From contig JALRGT010000004.1 of assembly GCA_023259675.1 (NCBI GenBank), positions 62,001 through 126,000 of the forward strand: a DNA stretch of 64,000 nucleotides, in the 5' to 3' direction. The first letter of the stretch is position 1, and each line of letters opens with the position of its first letter. A program made the position numbers and the translations under genes. The notes under the pieces are model-generated. The model did not search any database. It saw nothing but the letters and a program-made list of their open reading frames with translations, and was not told where the DNA came from. Of this stretch, positions 25,155 to 34,708 are shown in pieces. The stretch is from Flavobacterium sp. GTDB lineage: Bacteria; Bacteroidota; Bacteroidia; Flavobacteriales; Flavobacteriaceae.

Positions 25155-28100
25155 ATGAAAAAATCAATATTCATAGTGTTTTTTACATTGATTGCTTTAA
25201 ATGGCTTCGCTCAATTCAGTAAAACGCATTATATCCCGGTATTAACTTGCCAAGATGGTTTAATAGGAGACCAATATCTTTATATATCTACCCCTAGCAG
25301 TACTGTGGTGAACTTTAAAATTATAGAGGTTGGCGGAAACACATTTGCCGGAACGGTTTCTAATACCAATCCCTATGTTTACACTATTGGACAGACCACT
25401 ACAAGTCAACTTTTTACTCCAAAAACAACCATTGGAAAAATAAATAACAAAGGATATATTATAGAAGCTGAAGACTTGATTTATGCAAGTGTTCGTGTAA
25501 ACTCTTCTTTTAATTCACGGAACAACACCTATAATCATGCGGGAGGTCTGGTTTCAAAAGGAAATAGTGCATTGGGAAAAGTTTTTCGATTAGGAGCTAT
25601 GTATAATTCGCTTTATGATCAAACACTACTTAATTTTGCCTCTATTTTATCAACCGAAAACGATACAAAAGTTACAATTTCAAATATTCCAATAGGTACA
25701 ATTCTTACTGATGGAACTGCAGTTACAGGACCTATAAACATTACTTTAAATAAAAACGAAAGTTACGTTTTAGCTTTGGAAAATTATTCCGATTCTAATT
25801 CTAATAGTTCAAAACTCATAGGTGCTTTGGTCGAAACAGACAAAGCGGTAGTTGTCAATTCAGGTTCCTTTGGAGGAAGCAATAGCAGCGAATTAAACGA
25901 AAACGAAAATCCCACTGGCAGAGATGTAGGATTTGATCAAATTGTACCTTTCGAAAAAACAGGAAAAGAATACATTTTTGTAAAAGGACTAGGTGATGAC
26001 GAATTAGAACGGATTTTATTAATTGCGCAAGTAGACAATACTGAAATATATCTAGACGGTACTACTCTTTTCAAAACCCTCAATAAAGGAGAATTTGCGG
26101 ATATAAATGGTGGTCAATTTACCAATGGAAATTTATACATTTCAACCTCAGAACCTGTTTTTGCCTATCAAAGTATAGGTGGGAAAACTGGAGCCACACC
26201 AAATCAAAATCTATTTTTTGTTCCTCCCTTAAATTGTTCTACACCAAGTATCGTAGACAACATTCCTTTTATTAATCTAATTGGAAATGAATCTTATATT
26301 GGAAGCTTAAATATTGTAACCGAAATTGGAGCTACGGTATCCGTTAACAATAATCCAATAACCTCTCTACCGGCAACAATTACAGGAAATCCAAATTTTG
26401 TTAGATATACCGTAGATAATTTGACTGGAAATGTATCGGTCAAATCAACCAGACAGGTGTATGTTTCCTATTTTGGAACAAATACTGCAGCTACCTATGG
26501 TGGTTATTATTCAGGATTTGATACAAAGCCAGAAATAGGCACCAATAAAATTAACATTTCCAGCTCCTCTTGTATACCTAATATAGAATTAAAAGTAAGT
26601 TCGATATCTTCCTTTACCACGTTTGAATGGTATTATAATGATGTTACCATACCTAATTCGGACAGCAATTCCTACACTCCAACGCAACCTGGCTATTATC
26701 AGGTAAAAGGAAGTATTCCAGGTTGTTTGTCTATTTTGTCAGATAAAATACCAGTTAGCAATTGTCCAACTGATTTAGACAATGATTTAACGGAGGACAG
26801 TATTGATATCGATAATGACAATGATGGTATTACCAACTGTACTGAATCCTATGGAAATCAAAACTTAAATGTCGCAACACTTTCCAACGGGAATATTACA
26901 ATCGGGAATTATTCAAATTCTTTTACAGGAAATACAACTACATCTACTGCCTCCAGTCCAAACCCTATTATAGGAAGTTCCGATGGAAGTTTTATTTCTG
27001 AAATTCCAGCCGGAAAAAATAATTGGATGACTTATAAATTGAATTTTGCTCAGCCGATAAGCATTGGCATGAAGTATATTTCTAATACAAATGCGACTGA
27101 TTTATTGAATAGTGATGCAGAGTACATCATTAATTCAGATATTGACAAAACCATGACGGTTCTTAATCCAGACAATCAATTGTTGATTGACACCAATTTT
27201 GACGGCGTTTATGAAACTGGCGTTACACAATTCTCTTCTTTTGAAATACGTTTTAGACTCAACAATACCATCCCTTTAGCAGCAGGTAGTGGAACATTTC
27301 AATTCTTAACTTATTTAACAAATTCGATAAGTTTCACGCATATCAATTTGTCTGATAATTCCAATAATAAAAGTAGCCTACGTTTCTTTGCGCTTTGTGT
27401 TCCAAAAGATTCTTATAATGACGGAATCCCCGATCAATTAGATAATGATAGTGACAACGATGGGATTTTGGATATAATTGAAGCTCAAAGTAATAATGCT
27501 GTTGGTCTTTCAAATATTGATAGCAACAAAAATGGACTCGATGATGCTTTTGACACACAACTTTCACCAATTGATACTGATAACGATGGGATTCCTGACT
27601 ATTTGGATTTAGACTCTGATAATGATGGAATAAATGATATAGATGAATCCGGTACAAACGCCACAAACATTGACGTTGACAATGATGGTATTAAAAATTA
27701 TCGGGAACTCGACAGTGATAATGATTTATGCTATGATGTAATCGAAGCCGGTTACGCTGATAGCAATAACGATGGAATTCTTGGAACTATTTTTCCTCCA
27801 GCTATAGACCTAAAAGGGCAAGTTACAAGTGGAAGTGGATATACAACTCCAAACAACAATTATATCATTGCTGCACCCATTTCAATCACTTCTCAACCCA
27901 ATGTACCTCAAACCTGTGAGTTACAAAGTACAACCATTTCAATTACGTCAAACGGAGACAGCTACCAATGGGAATATACGCAAGATGGTATCAATTGGAA
28001 CATTATAAATAACAATGTAACTTACAGTGGTTCATTAACAAATACACTTTCTATTTCATCTGTATCCAATAGCATGAATGGAAATAAATACCGTGTTTTT

Positions 28101-29522
28101 ATCAATAAAATCGGAAATTCTTGTGGTAAATACTCCGACGAAACGACATTAACATTATATGATTTACCTGTACTTAATTCAACTACCCTAAAACAATGTG
28201 ATGATGATACTGATGGAATTTCTGATTTTAATTTAACCGAAAAAAATAGTTTCATCTCTACTAATTATATAAACGAAACTTTCAGTTATTTTACCACTCA
28301 AACTGCCGCAACAAATGCGGATAATACTGCCAAAATAAATGACCCTACTGCTTTTCAAAGCGGAAATAATAGGGTTTGGGTCAGAGTTGAAAACAATAAT
28401 GGTTGTTTTAATGTTACTCAACTCAATTTAATGGTAACAGCTACCCAAATTCCGAATACTTTTGTTCGAAGCTTTTCGACTTGTGATGATTTTATTGATG
28501 AAGTAAATAATGACACTGATGGAATTGCGACTTTTGATTTCAGCAATACAACTTCGGATATATTGGCTATGCTTCCTGCTCCTACTTCCTCCTATTCTAT
28601 CAAATATTATAAAAATGAAGCGGATGCATTAGCTGAAACGGATGAAATTACCAATACCAACAATTATAGAAATATTGGATATCCAAATCAACAACAAATT
28701 TGGGTTAGAGTTGAAAGTACAATTGATAATGCCTGCTTTGGTCTTGGCCCTCATGTAACACTAATAGTCAATCCAAAACCAAATATCAATACCAATGAAG
28801 ATCATTTGGATGACGAATTAGTCTGCACTAATCTTCCTAGTTTTTTTGTACAGCTTAATGCAGGAATATTAGATGGTTCTCCAACTACTAATTATACCTA
28901 CGTTTGGACCAAAGATAGTAATATCTTAATCAATAAAAATGGAGCAACATTGGATGTAAATTCTAAAGGAATATATACTGTAGAAGTTACCTCTCGTTTT
29001 GGTTGCAGCAGAATTAGAACCATTAATGTAACGGCTTCAGATGTGGCACAAATCGAAAGTATTGACATTGTCGACTTAGCCGATTCAAACTCTGTCACAA
29101 TAAATGTTACCGGACAAGGAGATTACGCATATAGTCTGGATGAACCCAACGGTCCTTTTCAAATGTCCAAAGTATTCGAAAATGTTTCAGCAGGAATCCA
29201 TGTAGTATACATCAATGATGAAAATAATTGTGGAACTGTCAGTCAGACTATTGCCGTTTTAGGCATCCCAAAATTCTTTACCCCAAATGGAGACGGTTTT
29301 AATGATTACTGGAATGTAAAAGGAATTAATAGTGTTTTGAATAAAAATTCAACTATAACCATATTTGACCGTTACGGAAAATTGATTAAGCAAATTGCCC
29401 CAACAACTCTTGGCTGGGACGGTACAATGAACGGACACCCTCTACCTGCAGCTGATTATTGGTTCCATGTTATTCTGGAAGATGGAAGAGATGTGAAAGG
29501 TCATTTTAGTCTAAAAAGGTAA
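25155..29522 (+). CDS. Giant T9SS type B cargo with IgGFc-binding-like and thrombospondin type 3 repeats
   Basis: A 1455-residue exported protein. After the signal peptide (ending GFAQFSKTHY) the N-terminal 450 residues resemble the IgGFc-binding domain: HYIPVLTCQDG, EDLIYASVRVNSS, DKAVVVNSGSFGG and FVPPLNC. Calcium-type Asp-rich repeats of the thrombospondin type 3 kind follow, first at about 540-565 (DNDLTEDSIDIDNDNDG), then at about 750-880 (NDSDNDGILD, DTDNDGIPDYLDLDSDNDG and similar). Ig-like modules come next, with the CDDDTDGISDFNLT linker type shared with the previous gene. It ends in the type B sorting domain (FFTPNGDGFNDYW ... GHFSLKR). The likely role is a surface adhesin or matrix protein. 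The 21-bp gap to the previous gene indicates one operon. A bidirectional terminator follows. Confidence 0.88.
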   Translation: MKKSIFIVFFTLIALNGFAQFSKTHYIPVLTCQDGLIGDQYLYISTPSSTVVNFKIIEVGGNTFAGTVSNTNPYVYTIGQTTTSQLFTPKTTIGKINNKGYIIEAEDLIYASVRVNSSFNSRNNTYNHAGGLVSKGNSALGKVFRLGAMYNSLYDQTLLNFASILSTENDTKVTISNIPIGTILTDGTAVTGPINITLNKNESYVLALENYSDSNSNSSKLIGALVETDKAVVVNSGSFGGSNSSELNENENPTGRDVGFDQIVPFEKTGKEYIFVKGLGDDELERILLIAQVDNTEIYLDGTTLFKTLNKGEFADINGGQFTNGNLYISTSEPVFAYQSIGGKTGATPNQNLFFVPPLNCSTPSIVDNIPFINLIGNESYIGSLNIVTEIGATVSVNNNPITSLPATITGNPNFVRYTVDNLTGNVSVKSTRQVYVSYFGTNTAATYGGYYSGFDTKPEIGTNKINISSSSCIPNIELKVSSISSFTTFEWYYNDVTIPNSDSNSYTPTQPGYYQVKGSIPGCLSILSDKIPVSNCPTDLDNDLTEDSIDIDNDNDGITNCTESYGNQNLNVATLSNGNITIGNYSNSFTGNTTTSTASSPNPIIGSSDGSFISEIPAGKNNWMTYKLNFAQPISIGMKYISNTNATDLLNSDAEYIINSDIDKTMTVLNPDNQLLIDTNFDGVYETGVTQFSSFEIRFRLNNTIPLAAGSGTFQFLTYLTNSISFTHINLSDNSNNKSSLRFFALCVPKDSYNDGIPDQLDNDSDNDGILDIIEAQSNNAVGLSNIDSNKNGLDDAFDTQLSPIDTDNDGIPDYLDLDSDNDGINDIDESGTNATNIDVDNDGIKNYRELDSDNDLCYDVIEAGYADSNNDGILGTIFPPAIDLKGQVTSGSGYTTPNNNYIIAAPISITSQPNVPQTCELQSTTISITSNGDSYQWEYTQDGINWNIINNNVTYSGSLTNTLSISSVSNSMNGNKYRVFINKIGNSCGKYSDETTLTLYDLPVLNSTTLKQCDDDTDGISDFNLTEKNSFISTNYINETFSYFTTQTAATNADNTAKINDPTAFQSGNNRVWVRVENNNGCFNVTQLNLMVTATQIPNTFVRSFSTCDDFIDEVNNDTDGIATFDFSNTTSDILAMLPAPTSSYSIKYYKNEADALAETDEITNTNNYRNIGYPNQQQIWVRVESTIDNACFGLGPHVTLIVNPKPNINTNEDHLDDELVCTNLPSFFVQLNAGILDGSPTTNYTYVWTKDSNILINKNGATLDVNSKGIYTVEVTSRFGCSRIRTINVTASDVAQIESIDIVDLADSNSVTINVTGQGDYAYSLDEPNGPFQMSKVFENVSAGIHVVYINDENNCGTVSQTIAVLGIPKFFTPNGDGFNDYWNVKGINSVLNKNSTITIFDRYGKLIKQIAPTTLGWDGTMNGHPLPAADYWFHVILEDGRDVKGHFSLKR

Positions 29523-29605
29523 AGTCACAAAGTACATAACTACGCCGTACTCTTGAAAATAAATTGACCCAAAACCAACTTCTTTAGGACGTGGCAGAAT
29601 AAAAA

Positions 29606-29635
29606 AAAAGCCATCTGATGCTTCAGATGGCTTTT
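29606..29635. terminator. Bidirectional intrinsic terminator
   Basis: GCCATCTGA (29610-29618) and TCAGATGGC (29623-29631) form a perfect stem with a TGCT loop. The left flank is A-rich and the right flank T-rich, so it can stop both the T9SS gene and the convergent typA gene. Confidence 0.88.
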
Positions 29636-29655
29636 CTATATAATTCAAATTGAAA

Positions 29656-31452
29656 TTAGATTTTAAATCTTTTTCTATCAGTTTCTGTCAAATAGATTTT
29701 TCTCAAACGAATAGATTTTGGTGTAACCTCAACATATTCATCTTTTTGAATGTATTCTAAAGCTTCCTCTAATGAGAAAATAATTGGTGGAATAATTCTA
29801 GCTTTCTCATCATTTCCAGAAGAACGAACGTTAGATTGTTTTTTCTCTTTAGTTACGTTTACACACATGTCATCTCCACGAGAATTCTCTCCAATAACTT
29901 GACCTTCATAGATTTCAGCATTTGGCTCAACGAAAAACTTACCACGATCTTGTAATTTATCGATAGAGTAAGGAATAGCTTTTCCTTTTTCCATAGAGAT
30001 CAATGAACCTTTGTTACGTCCAGCAATTTCTCCTTTGTAAGGCTCATATCCAATAAAACGATGCGCCATAATAGCCTCACCAGCAGTAGCAGTCAACAAT
30101 TGGTTACGCAATCCAATAATTCCACGAGATGGAATATTAAATTTGATAATCATACGTTCCCCTTTAGTTTCCATAGAAAGCATTTCACCTTTACGTAAAG
30201 TAACAAATTCCACAGCTCTTCCGGAAAGATTTTCAGGTAAGTCGATTGTTAACTCTTCAATTGGCTCACATTTTTTACCATCAATTTCTTTGATGATAAC
30301 TTGTGGTTGACCAATTTGCAATTCATATCCTTCTCTTCTCATTGTTTCAATAAGAACAGATAAGTGAAGTACACCACGACCAAAAACCATAAATTTATCA
30401 GCTGAATCAGTTTCACCCAATTTCATTGCTAAATTTTTCTCTAATTCTTTTACCAAACGCTCTCTAATATGACGAGAAGTTACAAATTTACCTTCTTTTC
30501 CAAAGAAAGGTGAATCGTTAATAGTAAACAACATACTCATTGTAGGTTCATCAATAGCAATGGTTTGCAAAGCTTCTGGGTTTTCAAAATCCGCGATAGT
30601 ATCACCAATTTCAAAACCTTCTACACCAATAATTGCACAAATATCTCCTGCAATAACTTGTTGTACTTTTTTACGACCAAGACCTTCAAAAGTATGAAGT
30701 TCTTTAATTCTAGTTTTCATTACAGTACCGTCTCTCTTTACTAATGAGATTGGCATACCTTCGTTTAAAATACCTCTTTCAAGACGACCAATAGCGATAC
30801 GACCTGTAAAAGCTGAGAAATCTAATGATGTAATCAACATTTGTGGTGTTCCTTCAGAAACCTTAGGAGCTGGTACATTTTCTATAACCATATCCAACAA
30901 TGCTTCCACATTATCAGTTACGTTTTCCCAATGGTCAGACATCCAGTTATTTTTAGCAGAACCGTAAACAGTTGGAAAATCCAATTGCCACTCTTGAGCA
31001 CCTAATTCAAACATTAAGTCAAAAACTTTTTCATGCACTTCTTCAGGAGTACAGTTTTCTTTATCAACTTTATTGATTACAACGCAAGGTTTTAGACCTA
31101 AGTCAATAGCTTTTTGTAATACAAAACGAGTTTGTGGCATTGGTCCTTCAAAAGCATCCACAAGCAAACAAACTCCATCAGCCATATTCAATACACGCTC
31201 TACTTCTCCACCAAAATCGGCGTGACCAGGAGTATCAATAATGTTGATTTTTGTTCCTTTGTAAGCTACAGAAACATTTTTTGAAGTAATGGTAATACCT
31301 CTTTCACGCTCTAAGTCGTTGTTATCAAGGATTAAGTCACCTGTATTTTCGTTGTCACGAAATAATTGACAGTGATACATAATTTTATCAACCAAAGTTG
31401 TTTTACCGTGATCGACGTGGGCAATAATTGCAATGTTTCTAATAGATTCCAT
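29656..31452 (-). CDS. typA: Translational GTPase TypA/BipA
   Basis: A 598-residue ribosome-associated GTPase of the EF-G/LepA group, normal in length for TypA. G1 is AHVDHGKTT at the N-terminus; G2 lies in ERERGITITSKN, G3 is DTPGHADF and G4 is NKVDKE. The C-terminal TypA-specific domain includes GIIGLRNQLLTATAGEAIMAHRF and ends with VEVTPKSIRLRKIYLTETDR. It helps 50S assembly and adaptation to cold or stress. It is expressed alone, with a TAnnTTTG box about 20 bp upstream of the start and a bidirectional terminator behind. The call is certain. Confidence 0.97.
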   Translation of the reverse strand: MESIRNIAIIAHVDHGKTTLVDKIMYHCQLFRDNENTGDLILDNNDLERERGITITSKNVSVAYKGTKINIIDTPGHADFGGEVERVLNMADGVCLLVDAFEGPMPQTRFVLQKAIDLGLKPCVVINKVDKENCTPEEVHEKVFDLMFELGAQEWQLDFPTVYGSAKNNWMSDHWENVTDNVEALLDMVIENVPAPKVSEGTPQMLITSLDFSAFTGRIAIGRLERGILNEGMPISLVKRDGTVMKTRIKELHTFEGLGRKKVQQVIAGDICAIIGVEGFEIGDTIADFENPEALQTIAIDEPTMSMLFTINDSPFFGKEGKFVTSRHIRERLVKELEKNLAMKLGETDSADKFMVFGRGVLHLSVLIETMRREGYELQIGQPQVIIKEIDGKKCEPIEELTIDLPENLSGRAVEFVTLRKGEMLSMETKGERMIIKFNIPSRGIIGLRNQLLTATAGEAIMAHRFIGYEPYKGEIAGRNKGSLISMEKGKAIPYSIDKLQDRGKFFVEPNAEIYEGQVIGENSRGDDMCVNVTKEKKQSNVRSSGNDEKARIIPPIIFSLEEALEYIQKDEYVEVTPKSIRLRKIYLTETDRKRFKI

Positions 31453-31471
31453 CTGTTATTTTTAATGGGTG

Positions 31472-31479
31472 CAAAGGTA
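31472..31479 (-). promoter_or_regulatory. Predicted -7 box of typA
   Basis: TACCTTTG on the minus strand matches TAnnTTTG fully, 19 bases before the start at 31452. Confidence 0.6.
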
Positions 31480-31612
31480 CACTTTATTTTGATATAAAAA
31501 ATAATTCTATAATAGATTACCTATTGTTAACCATTTAGAGGCAAAAAATTGATATAAAAACTCACTTTTAAAATAAAATTTTATGGTTATTTCGATATTA
31601 ACAATAATTAAT

Positions 31613-31620
31613 TATATTTG
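31613..31620 (+). promoter_or_regulatory. Predicted -7 box of the PAS histidine kinase, near-leaderless
   Basis: TATATTTG ends only 4 bases before the ATG at 31625, so transcription would begin at or very near the start codon. Confidence 0.5.
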
Positions 31621-31624
31621 AGTA

Positions 31625-33337
31625 ATGAAAAATAAAACGAACCAAATAATCCTAACATACCTGCTGATAGCATTGTTTGTTGCTATTTTTTTTCATAAAA
31701 TATCACTAAACTACTCAAAATCCCCTAATTACCACGTACTTAACTTCAGTAAAGATCTTTTTTTGGTTTTCTTAACCGCTTCAATATTTAAGTATATTTT
31801 ATATAAAAACGACAAAAGAAACAAAACTGTCTTTAAAAAACTAGGAGACACCAACAAAGGAATCAAGGAATCGAATGAAAAATATGATATTGTTGCGAAA
31901 GCCACAAGCGATACGATTTGGGACTGGAAAATTCAAGAAGACCATTTAACCTGGAACAAAGGAATTGAAAACATATTTGGATATACTGAAGACCAAGTTG
32001 GCGATAGTTCGACATGGTGGTTTGACAAAATTCACCCTGAAGACAGTATTAAAATGTCTATAAAGCTATATTCTTTTATCGAACAAAAAACAGAAAAATG
32101 GCAAGATCAATACCGTTTTAAATGTGCCGACAACTCATACAAACATGTACTCGATAGAGGCTTTCTTCTCAAAGATGAAAATGGGAAAGCGGTACGTATG
32201 ATTGGAGCAATACAAGATATAACCAAACAAAAAGAAGAAGAACAAAGGCTTAAACTATTGGAAACGGTAATTACCCAATCCAAAGACACCATAATTATTA
32301 CCGAAGCCAATTCAACGAACTCCCAAATTCCAAAAATAATTTATGTAAATCCTGCATTCTCCATTATGTCAGGCTATAAATCCGATGAAATAATTGGCAA
32401 AACTCCCAACATTTTTATGGGGCCAAATTCAGACAAACACGAATACAAAAAATTAATTACTGCTTTAAACAATAAAGAAGAGTGCTTAATTGAAACCATT
32501 AGCTACAAAAAAAGCAGGGAAGAATACTGGGTTAGATTTTCCATGATTCCGGTTTTAAACTCCGAAAACGAACTATCCCACTGGGTTTCAATACAAAGAG
32601 ACGTTACAGAAGAAAAAAAGCAAGAAAAAGAAAAAGAACAATTAATCAGGGAACTAACATTAAACAATAAAGACCTTAAACAATTCTCCTATATCACATC
32701 TCATAATCTTAGAGCCCCATTATCCAACTTAACGGGACTATTAAACCTAATAGAAGATATCCCTATTGAAGATCCAGAATTAAACGAAATCATCCAAGGT
32801 TTTAATAAATCAACTCATTTATTAAACGAAACCATAGAAGACCTGACCAAAGTAATGATTATCAAAGACAATACTTCCATATTAAAAGAAGAAGTATCCC
32901 TAAACGAAGTTTTTGAAAATGTATTTAACCAACTTACTTTTCAAATTGATTTACAAAAACCCATCTTAAAAATCAATTTTGAAAAAGTCTCTGTTTTAAA
33001 CATAAACAAATCTTACATAGAAAGCATTTTACTAAACCTACTTACCAATGCTTTAAAATATCGTTCAGAAGCCAGAACGTTAAGAATAAGCATTACCGCA
33101 CATCAAGAAGATGACTCTGCATTCCTTATTTTTAAAGACAACGGAATTGGGATTGATTTAGAGAGAAACAAAGATAAAGTCTTTGGATTATACCAAAGAT
33201 TTCACAATCATCCAGACAGCAAAGGACTAGGTCTTTACCTAGTAAAATCACAAGTAGAAGCCATGGGCGGAACGATAAACATTAAAAGCGAGGTAAATAA
33301 AGGAACGGAATTTACCTTAATTTTCAAAAACAAATAA
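31625..33337 (+). CDS. PAS-domain sensor histidine kinase
   Basis: A 570-residue sensor kinase. Two hydrophobic helices lie at about 7-24 and 40-60. A first PAS (PAS_3-like) domain spans about 85-200 (DTIWDWKIQEDHLTWNKGIENIFGYTEDQVG). A second PAS/PAC spans about 210-335 (IIYVNPAFSIMSGYKSDEIIGKTPNIFMGPNS; IQRDVTEEKK). The dimerisation helix with the phospho-acceptor follows as QFSYITSHNLRAPLSNL, and a HATPase domain carries LLTNALKYRS (N box), DNGIGIDLERN (G1) and GLGLYLVKSQVEAMGG (G2). The SHNLRAP variant of the H box is common in Bacteroidetes. A single-domain response regulator starts 2 bp after its stop, so they are a phosphorelay pair. The ligand is unknown. Confidence 0.93.
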   Translation: MKNKTNQIILTYLLIALFVAIFFHKISLNYSKSPNYHVLNFSKDLFLVFLTASIFKYILYKNDKRNKTVFKKLGDTNKGIKESNEKYDIVAKATSDTIWDWKIQEDHLTWNKGIENIFGYTEDQVGDSSTWWFDKIHPEDSIKMSIKLYSFIEQKTEKWQDQYRFKCADNSYKHVLDRGFLLKDENGKAVRMIGAIQDITKQKEEEQRLKLLETVITQSKDTIIITEANSTNSQIPKIIYVNPAFSIMSGYKSDEIIGKTPNIFMGPNSDKHEYKKLITALNNKEECLIETISYKKSREEYWVRFSMIPVLNSENELSHWVSIQRDVTEEKKQEKEKEQLIRELTLNNKDLKQFSYITSHNLRAPLSNLTGLLNLIEDIPIEDPELNEIIQGFNKSTHLLNETIEDLTKVMIIKDNTSILKEEVSLNEVFENVFNQLTFQIDLQKPILKINFEKVSVLNINKSYIESILLNLLTNALKYRSEARTLRISITAHQEDDSAFLIFKDNGIGIDLERNKDKVFGLYQRFHNHPDSKGLGLYLVKSQVEAMGGTINIKSEVNKGTEFTLIFKNK

Positions 33338-33339
33338 TT

Positions 33340-33750
33340 ATGCTAGACTTAATTTTATGTGTAGATGACGACCCAATAACCCTTATGCTCTGCAAAAAAG
33401 TAATAGGCAAGTCATCATTTTCAAATGAAATAATCACTGCTAAAAATGGAGAAGAGGCCATTCACTTTTTCGATAACATAAAACAAAATTCTTCAGAAAA
33501 CGAAACACCAAATATCCCACAGCTTATTTTATTGGATTTAAACATGCCAATAATGGGAGGCTGGGAATTCCTAGATTGTTTCAGTACTGAAACCTATGCA
33601 GAATTCAACTCCGTTAAAGTAGTTATCCTTTCTTCAACCATAGATCCCGAAGATTTAAATAATGCCAAAAAATACCCAGTAGTCATAGATTTTCTTCCAA
33701 AACCAGTTACAACCACTATGCTTGAATATCTAGCAGAGAAAATCAAATAA
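33340..33750 (+). CDS. Single-domain response regulator
   Basis: A 136-residue stand-alone receiver domain: acidic pocket D9-D10-D11 (CVDDDP), phospho-acceptor D66 in LLDLNMPIMGGWEF, the Ser/Thr switch in VILSST and the conserved Lys in LPKPV. No output domain is present, so it acts by protein-protein contact or as a phosphorelay intermediate, a type frequent in Bacteroidetes. Its start lies 2 bp after the histidine kinase stop, so the two are translated together. Confidence 0.93.
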   Translation: MLDLILCVDDDPITLMLCKKVIGKSSFSNEIITAKNGEEAIHFFDNIKQNSSENETPNIPQLILLDLNMPIMGGWEFLDCFSTETYAEFNSVKVVILSSTIDPEDLNNAKKYPVVIDFLPKPVTTTMLEYLAEKIK

Positions 33751-33822
33751 AAGCTTTTAGAATTTAGTTTAGAGAAGCTAGAAACGTTGAATTCCTTTTT
33801 TATTTACACCTGATTTATAACA

Positions 33823-33866
33823 CTCCACAAGCTTTAGGACTTGGCTTGCTCCACAGGTTTTAGGAC
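33823..33866. repeat. Two 18-bp direct repeats in the gap before S20
   Basis: CTCCACAAGCTTTAGGAC (33823-33840) recurs as CTCCACAGGTTTTAGGAC (33849-33866), and a weaker third copy begins near 33918. The 288-bp gap holds no credible gene besides the terminator of rpsT. Function is not evident. Confidence 0.6.
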
Positions 33867-33983
33867 AGATCCATCAATAAATTAATTTTAAAACACAAAA
33901 TCATCATTTAACATTTCCCCACAACTTCTGGACTTTATCCACTTACCCCCTCTCGACCCTCTACACTCAGAACTAGACATAAC

Positions 33984-34010
33984 AAAAAAGCCCCTTTAAA
34001 AAAGGAGCTT
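33984..34010 (-). terminator. Intrinsic terminator of rpsT
   Basis: On the minus strand GCTCCTTT pairs with AAAGGGGC (one G-T pair), followed by TTTTTTG. It lies about 30 bases after the rpsT stop. Confidence 0.8.
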
Positions 34011-34038
34011 TCTTTATATAATATCTAAAAAGTAATAA

Positions 34039-34290
34039 CTACAGTTTAGCAACGTGTTTAGTCAACTTAGATTTCAAGTTAGATGCTTTATTATCATGAA
34101 TGATATTCTTTTTAGCTAGTTTATCAATCATAGAAATAACATTAGACAATTTAGATGAAGCATCTGATTTATCCGTAGCTAATCTTAACGCCTTAATAGC
34201 ATTACGAGTAGTTTTATGTTGGTATCTATTTAATACTCTTTTCTTTTCGTTACTTCTGATTCTCTTTAATGCTGACTTATGATTTGCCAT
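34039..34290 (-). CDS. rpsT: 30S ribosomal protein S20
   Basis: An 83-residue, strongly basic protein beginning MANHKSALKRIRSNEKKRVLNRYQHKTTRNAIKAL, the standard S20 N-terminus (MANxKSAxKRIRxxEKRR), with the conserved IDKLAKKNIIHDNKASNLKSKL tail. It binds the 5' domain of 16S rRNA in early 30S assembly. It lies just downstream of three tRNA-Glu genes on the same strand, so one transcript may carry both. A terminator follows. Confidence 0.97.
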   Translation of the reverse strand: MANHKSALKRIRSNEKKRVLNRYQHKTTRNAIKALRLATDKSDASSKLSNVISMIDKLAKKNIIHDNKASNLKSKLTKHVAKL

Positions 34291-34327
34291 TTTATTATTT
34301 TTTTATCTTTTACTATTCCTGTTATTG

Positions 34328-34399
34328 TAGTCCGTAAGGGAATCGAACCCCTGTTACTAGGATGAAATCCTAGCGTCCTAACCCCTAGACGAACGGACC
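34328..34399 (-). tRNA. tRNA-Glu (UUC), diverged copy
   Basis: A 72-base cloverleaf read on the minus strand. The acceptor stem begins GGTCCGT and ends ACGGACT with discriminator A. The anticodon stem CTAGG/CCTAG encloses loop ATTTCAT with anticodon TTC. The T arm contains GGTTCGATTCC. The 3' CCA is not encoded (CAA follows in the DNA). It differs from the next two copies in the D loop, anticodon stem and T stem. Confidence 0.95.
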
Positions 34400-34440
34400 A
34401 TTATCCTCTAGTTAGTTCAATCTATAAGTTATAGATTTTG

Positions 34441-34512
34441 TAGTCCGTGGGGGAATCGAACCCCCCTTACCAGGATGAAAACCTGGCGTCCTAACCGATA
34501 GACGAACGGACC
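34441..34512 (-). tRNA. tRNA-Glu (UUC)
   Basis: A 72-base cloverleaf: acceptor GGTCCGT/ACGGACT, anticodon stem CCAGG/CCTGG around TTTTCAT (anticodon TTC), T arm GGTTCGATTCC with a strong GGGGG/CCCCC stem. CCA is not encoded. It is identical by eye to the copy at 34559-34630. Confidence 0.96.
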
Positions 34513-34558
34513 ATTTTCTTTTTAAAGTTAAGAACAACTATTCGCTAAAACAGATTTG

Positions 34559-34630
34559 TAGTCCGTGGGGGAATCGAACCCCCCTTACCAGGATGAAAAC
34601 CTGGCGTCCTAACCGATAGACGAACGGACC
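34559..34630 (-). tRNA. tRNA-Glu (UUC)
   Basis: The same 72-base sequence as the middle copy, with anticodon TTC and no encoded CCA. It is the most upstream of the three on the minus strand, so the cluster is probably transcribed from its right side towards rpsT. Confidence 0.96.
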
Positions 34631-34708
34631 CTGCTTCTGTATTGCGGATGCAAAAATACAACTATTTTTTAGACGTACAATAGCAGAGGCAAAAAAATTT
34701 ATTTTTTT

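Noticed and set aside
31625..33750. Frameshifted hybrid kinase (kinase and receiver split by error)
   Set aside because: The kinase ends normally at a stop and the regulator starts 2 bp later with its own ATG. Separate kinase and single-domain regulator pairs are common in Bacteroidetes.
34328..34630. tRNA cluster as an integration site of a mobile element
   Set aside because: Three tandem tRNA genes could attract an integrase, but no integrase gene or tRNA-fragment repeat lies nearby, and the flanks are housekeeping genes.
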